DNA of 64,000 nt from Lacibacter sp. H375 (lineage in GTDB: Bacteria > Bacteroidota > Bacteroidia > Chitinophagales > Chitinophagaceae). The stretch spans positions 3,472,001 to 3,536,000 of the forward strand of contig NZ_JBBKTT010000001.1 in assembly GCF_037892425.1 (NCBI RefSeq), read 5' to 3'. The notes beneath the pieces were generated by a model. The model made no database searches, had not been told where the DNA came from, and saw only the letters and a list, made by a program, of their open reading frames with translations. The translations under genes and the position numbers were made by a program. This document shows, piece by piece, positions 63,469-64,000 of this stretch (positions within the stretch are counted from its first letter, which is position 1; each line of letters starts with the position of its first letter).

Positions 63469-63810
63469 ATGGCAGAAGAACGTAACAAACCATCTCAAGG
63501 CGCAGGTCGTGGTGGAAATCAGGGCGAGAGCGATGAGCAACGTTTAAAGAGGGAAGGTGAAGAACAAAGGACAGGAAATGAAAGAGGAGGGCAAGGTAAC
63601 GGCAACGACAGGAATCAAAGTGAAAGCGATGAGCAACGCCGAAACCGTGAAGGTAATGAACAACGTACCGGAACTGAAAGTGGCGGACAAGGTAACCGCA
63701 GCGACAGAAACGAAGATGAAGGACGAGGCATGGAAGGCGGACAACGCAGACAGGATTCCGGAAGAGAGGGTGATAACAAAAGCAGGGATTCCCGCTCTGG
63801 TGGAATGTAG
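63469..63810 (+). CDS. Low-complexity hydrophilic protein with a 32-residue tandem duplication
   Basis: A 113-residue protein rich in Gly, Arg, Glu and Gln, with almost no hydrophobic residues; it is probably disordered and cytosolic. Two 96-base units at 63526-63621 and 63622-63717 encode near-identical 32-residue repeats starting ESDEQR and ending GQGN(G/R)(N/S)DRN. I see no motif that fixes a function; stress-protein or hydrophilin-like behaviour is a possibility based on composition only. The start at 63469 is preferred over 63427 because MAEERNKPS is a clean polar start. A perfect 12-bp terminator follows. Confidence 0.6.
   Translation: MAEERNKPSQGAGRGGNQGESDEQRLKREGEEQRTGNERGGQGNGNDRNQSESDEQRRNREGNEQRTGTESGGQGNRSDRNEDEGRGMEGGQRRQDSGREGDNKSRDSRSGGM
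63526..63717 (+). repeat. Two tandem 96-bp repeats inside the hydrophilic gene
   Basis: Unit 1 (63526-63621) and unit 2 (63622-63717) start with GAGAGCGATGAGCAACG and GAAAGCGATGAGCAACG and stay alignable over 96 bases, so the protein repeat reflects a recent DNA duplication. Confidence 0.7.
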
Positions 63811-63828
63811 ATTTTAACGATTGCAAAA

Positions 63829-63866
63829 GAGGTCTTCTTCCAACGAAGAAGACCTCCCTTTTTTTT
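63829..63866 (+). terminator. Rho-independent terminator of the hydrophilic gene
   Basis: A perfect 12-bp stem, GAGGTCTTCTTC/GAAGAAGACCTC, has a 4-base loop and is followed by CC and eight T. Confidence 0.9.
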
Positions 63867-63926
63867 GACAGGTGAATGGGTGTGCAAACAGCTTGTCATA
63901 ATAGATGACGTCAGCAAAAAAAATGA

Positions 63927-63949
63927 CCATCCTTGTGGATGGCCTTTTT
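63927..63949. terminator. Second hairpin terminator
   Basis: CCATCC (63927-63932) pairs with GGATGG (63937-63942) around a TTGT loop; a T run follows and an A run precedes it, so it may serve a convergent gene beyond the window edge. Confidence 0.6.
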
Positions 63950-64000
63950 GCAAATTTGTTTACTTGTTGGCGAAGACATATACAGAATTACCAATACGGT

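Overview
This window is chromosomal DNA of a Bacteroidota bacterium, most likely a member of the Chitinophagaceae; the phylum is secure and the family is inferred from gene content. Base composition is AT-rich. There is a SusC/SusD pair, a hybrid two-component system of the type that controls polysaccharide utilisation loci (PULs), a C-terminal type IX secretion sorting domain, many lipoprotein signals, and -7 boxes of the Bacteroidota form TAnnTTTG. No rRNA, tRNA, CRISPR array, insertion sequence or integrase was recognised.

Layout. Positions 129-13480 hold housekeeping and stress genes: a DUF2235 (Tle1-like) lipoprotein, a SMUG2-type DNA glycosylase, two drug/metabolite exporters, DoxX, an AhpD-like protein, an outer-membrane beta-barrel, a Crp/Fnr regulator, an isochorismatase-like hydrolase, a PfkB kinase, a ferredoxin-reductase-like enzyme, a frameshifted DUF1330 gene, two degenerate HMA-fold miniproteins, an AraC-MGMT fusion and an alpha/beta hydrolase. 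Positions 13643-51417 form a large PUL: a 2150-residue secreted GH128-like protein, a SASA-type acetylesterase, a beta-helix protein, three S1-type sulfatases, the hybrid sensor, GH16, an FAD oxidoreductase, two GH2 enzymes, an MFS sugar or sugar-acid transporter, a formylglycine-generating enzyme (FGE) carried as a lipoprotein, GH29, SusC, SusD and a second GH128-like lipoprotein. A decayed susD fragment follows. Positions 52064-57524 encode the ImuA-ImuB-DnaE2 mutagenic repair cassette. The remainder holds a CHRD lipoprotein, an outer-membrane-like protein with a metallophosphoesterase, a TPP riboswitch with no recognisable thiamine gene, an FAD-Rieske protein, a DUF305 lipoprotein and a repetitive hydrophilic protein.

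How the genes fit together. The PUL would bind a glycan at SusC/D, cut it with GH128 and GH16 enzymes, remove sulfate with FGE-matured sulfatases, remove acetyl groups with the SASA esterase, trim fucose (GH29) and galactose or glucuronate (GH2), and import the products. This points to a sulfated, probably acetylated, fucose- and galactose- or uronate-containing glycan with beta-1,3 linkages; the exact substrate cannot be fixed from sequence. Five PUL transcription units carry a shared 14-base element, ACCYCTTTNWTGAA. Four copies lie 69-78 bp before the start codon, and at three units a TAnnTTTR box begins after exactly 33 intervening bases. This looks like the operator of the PUL regulon.
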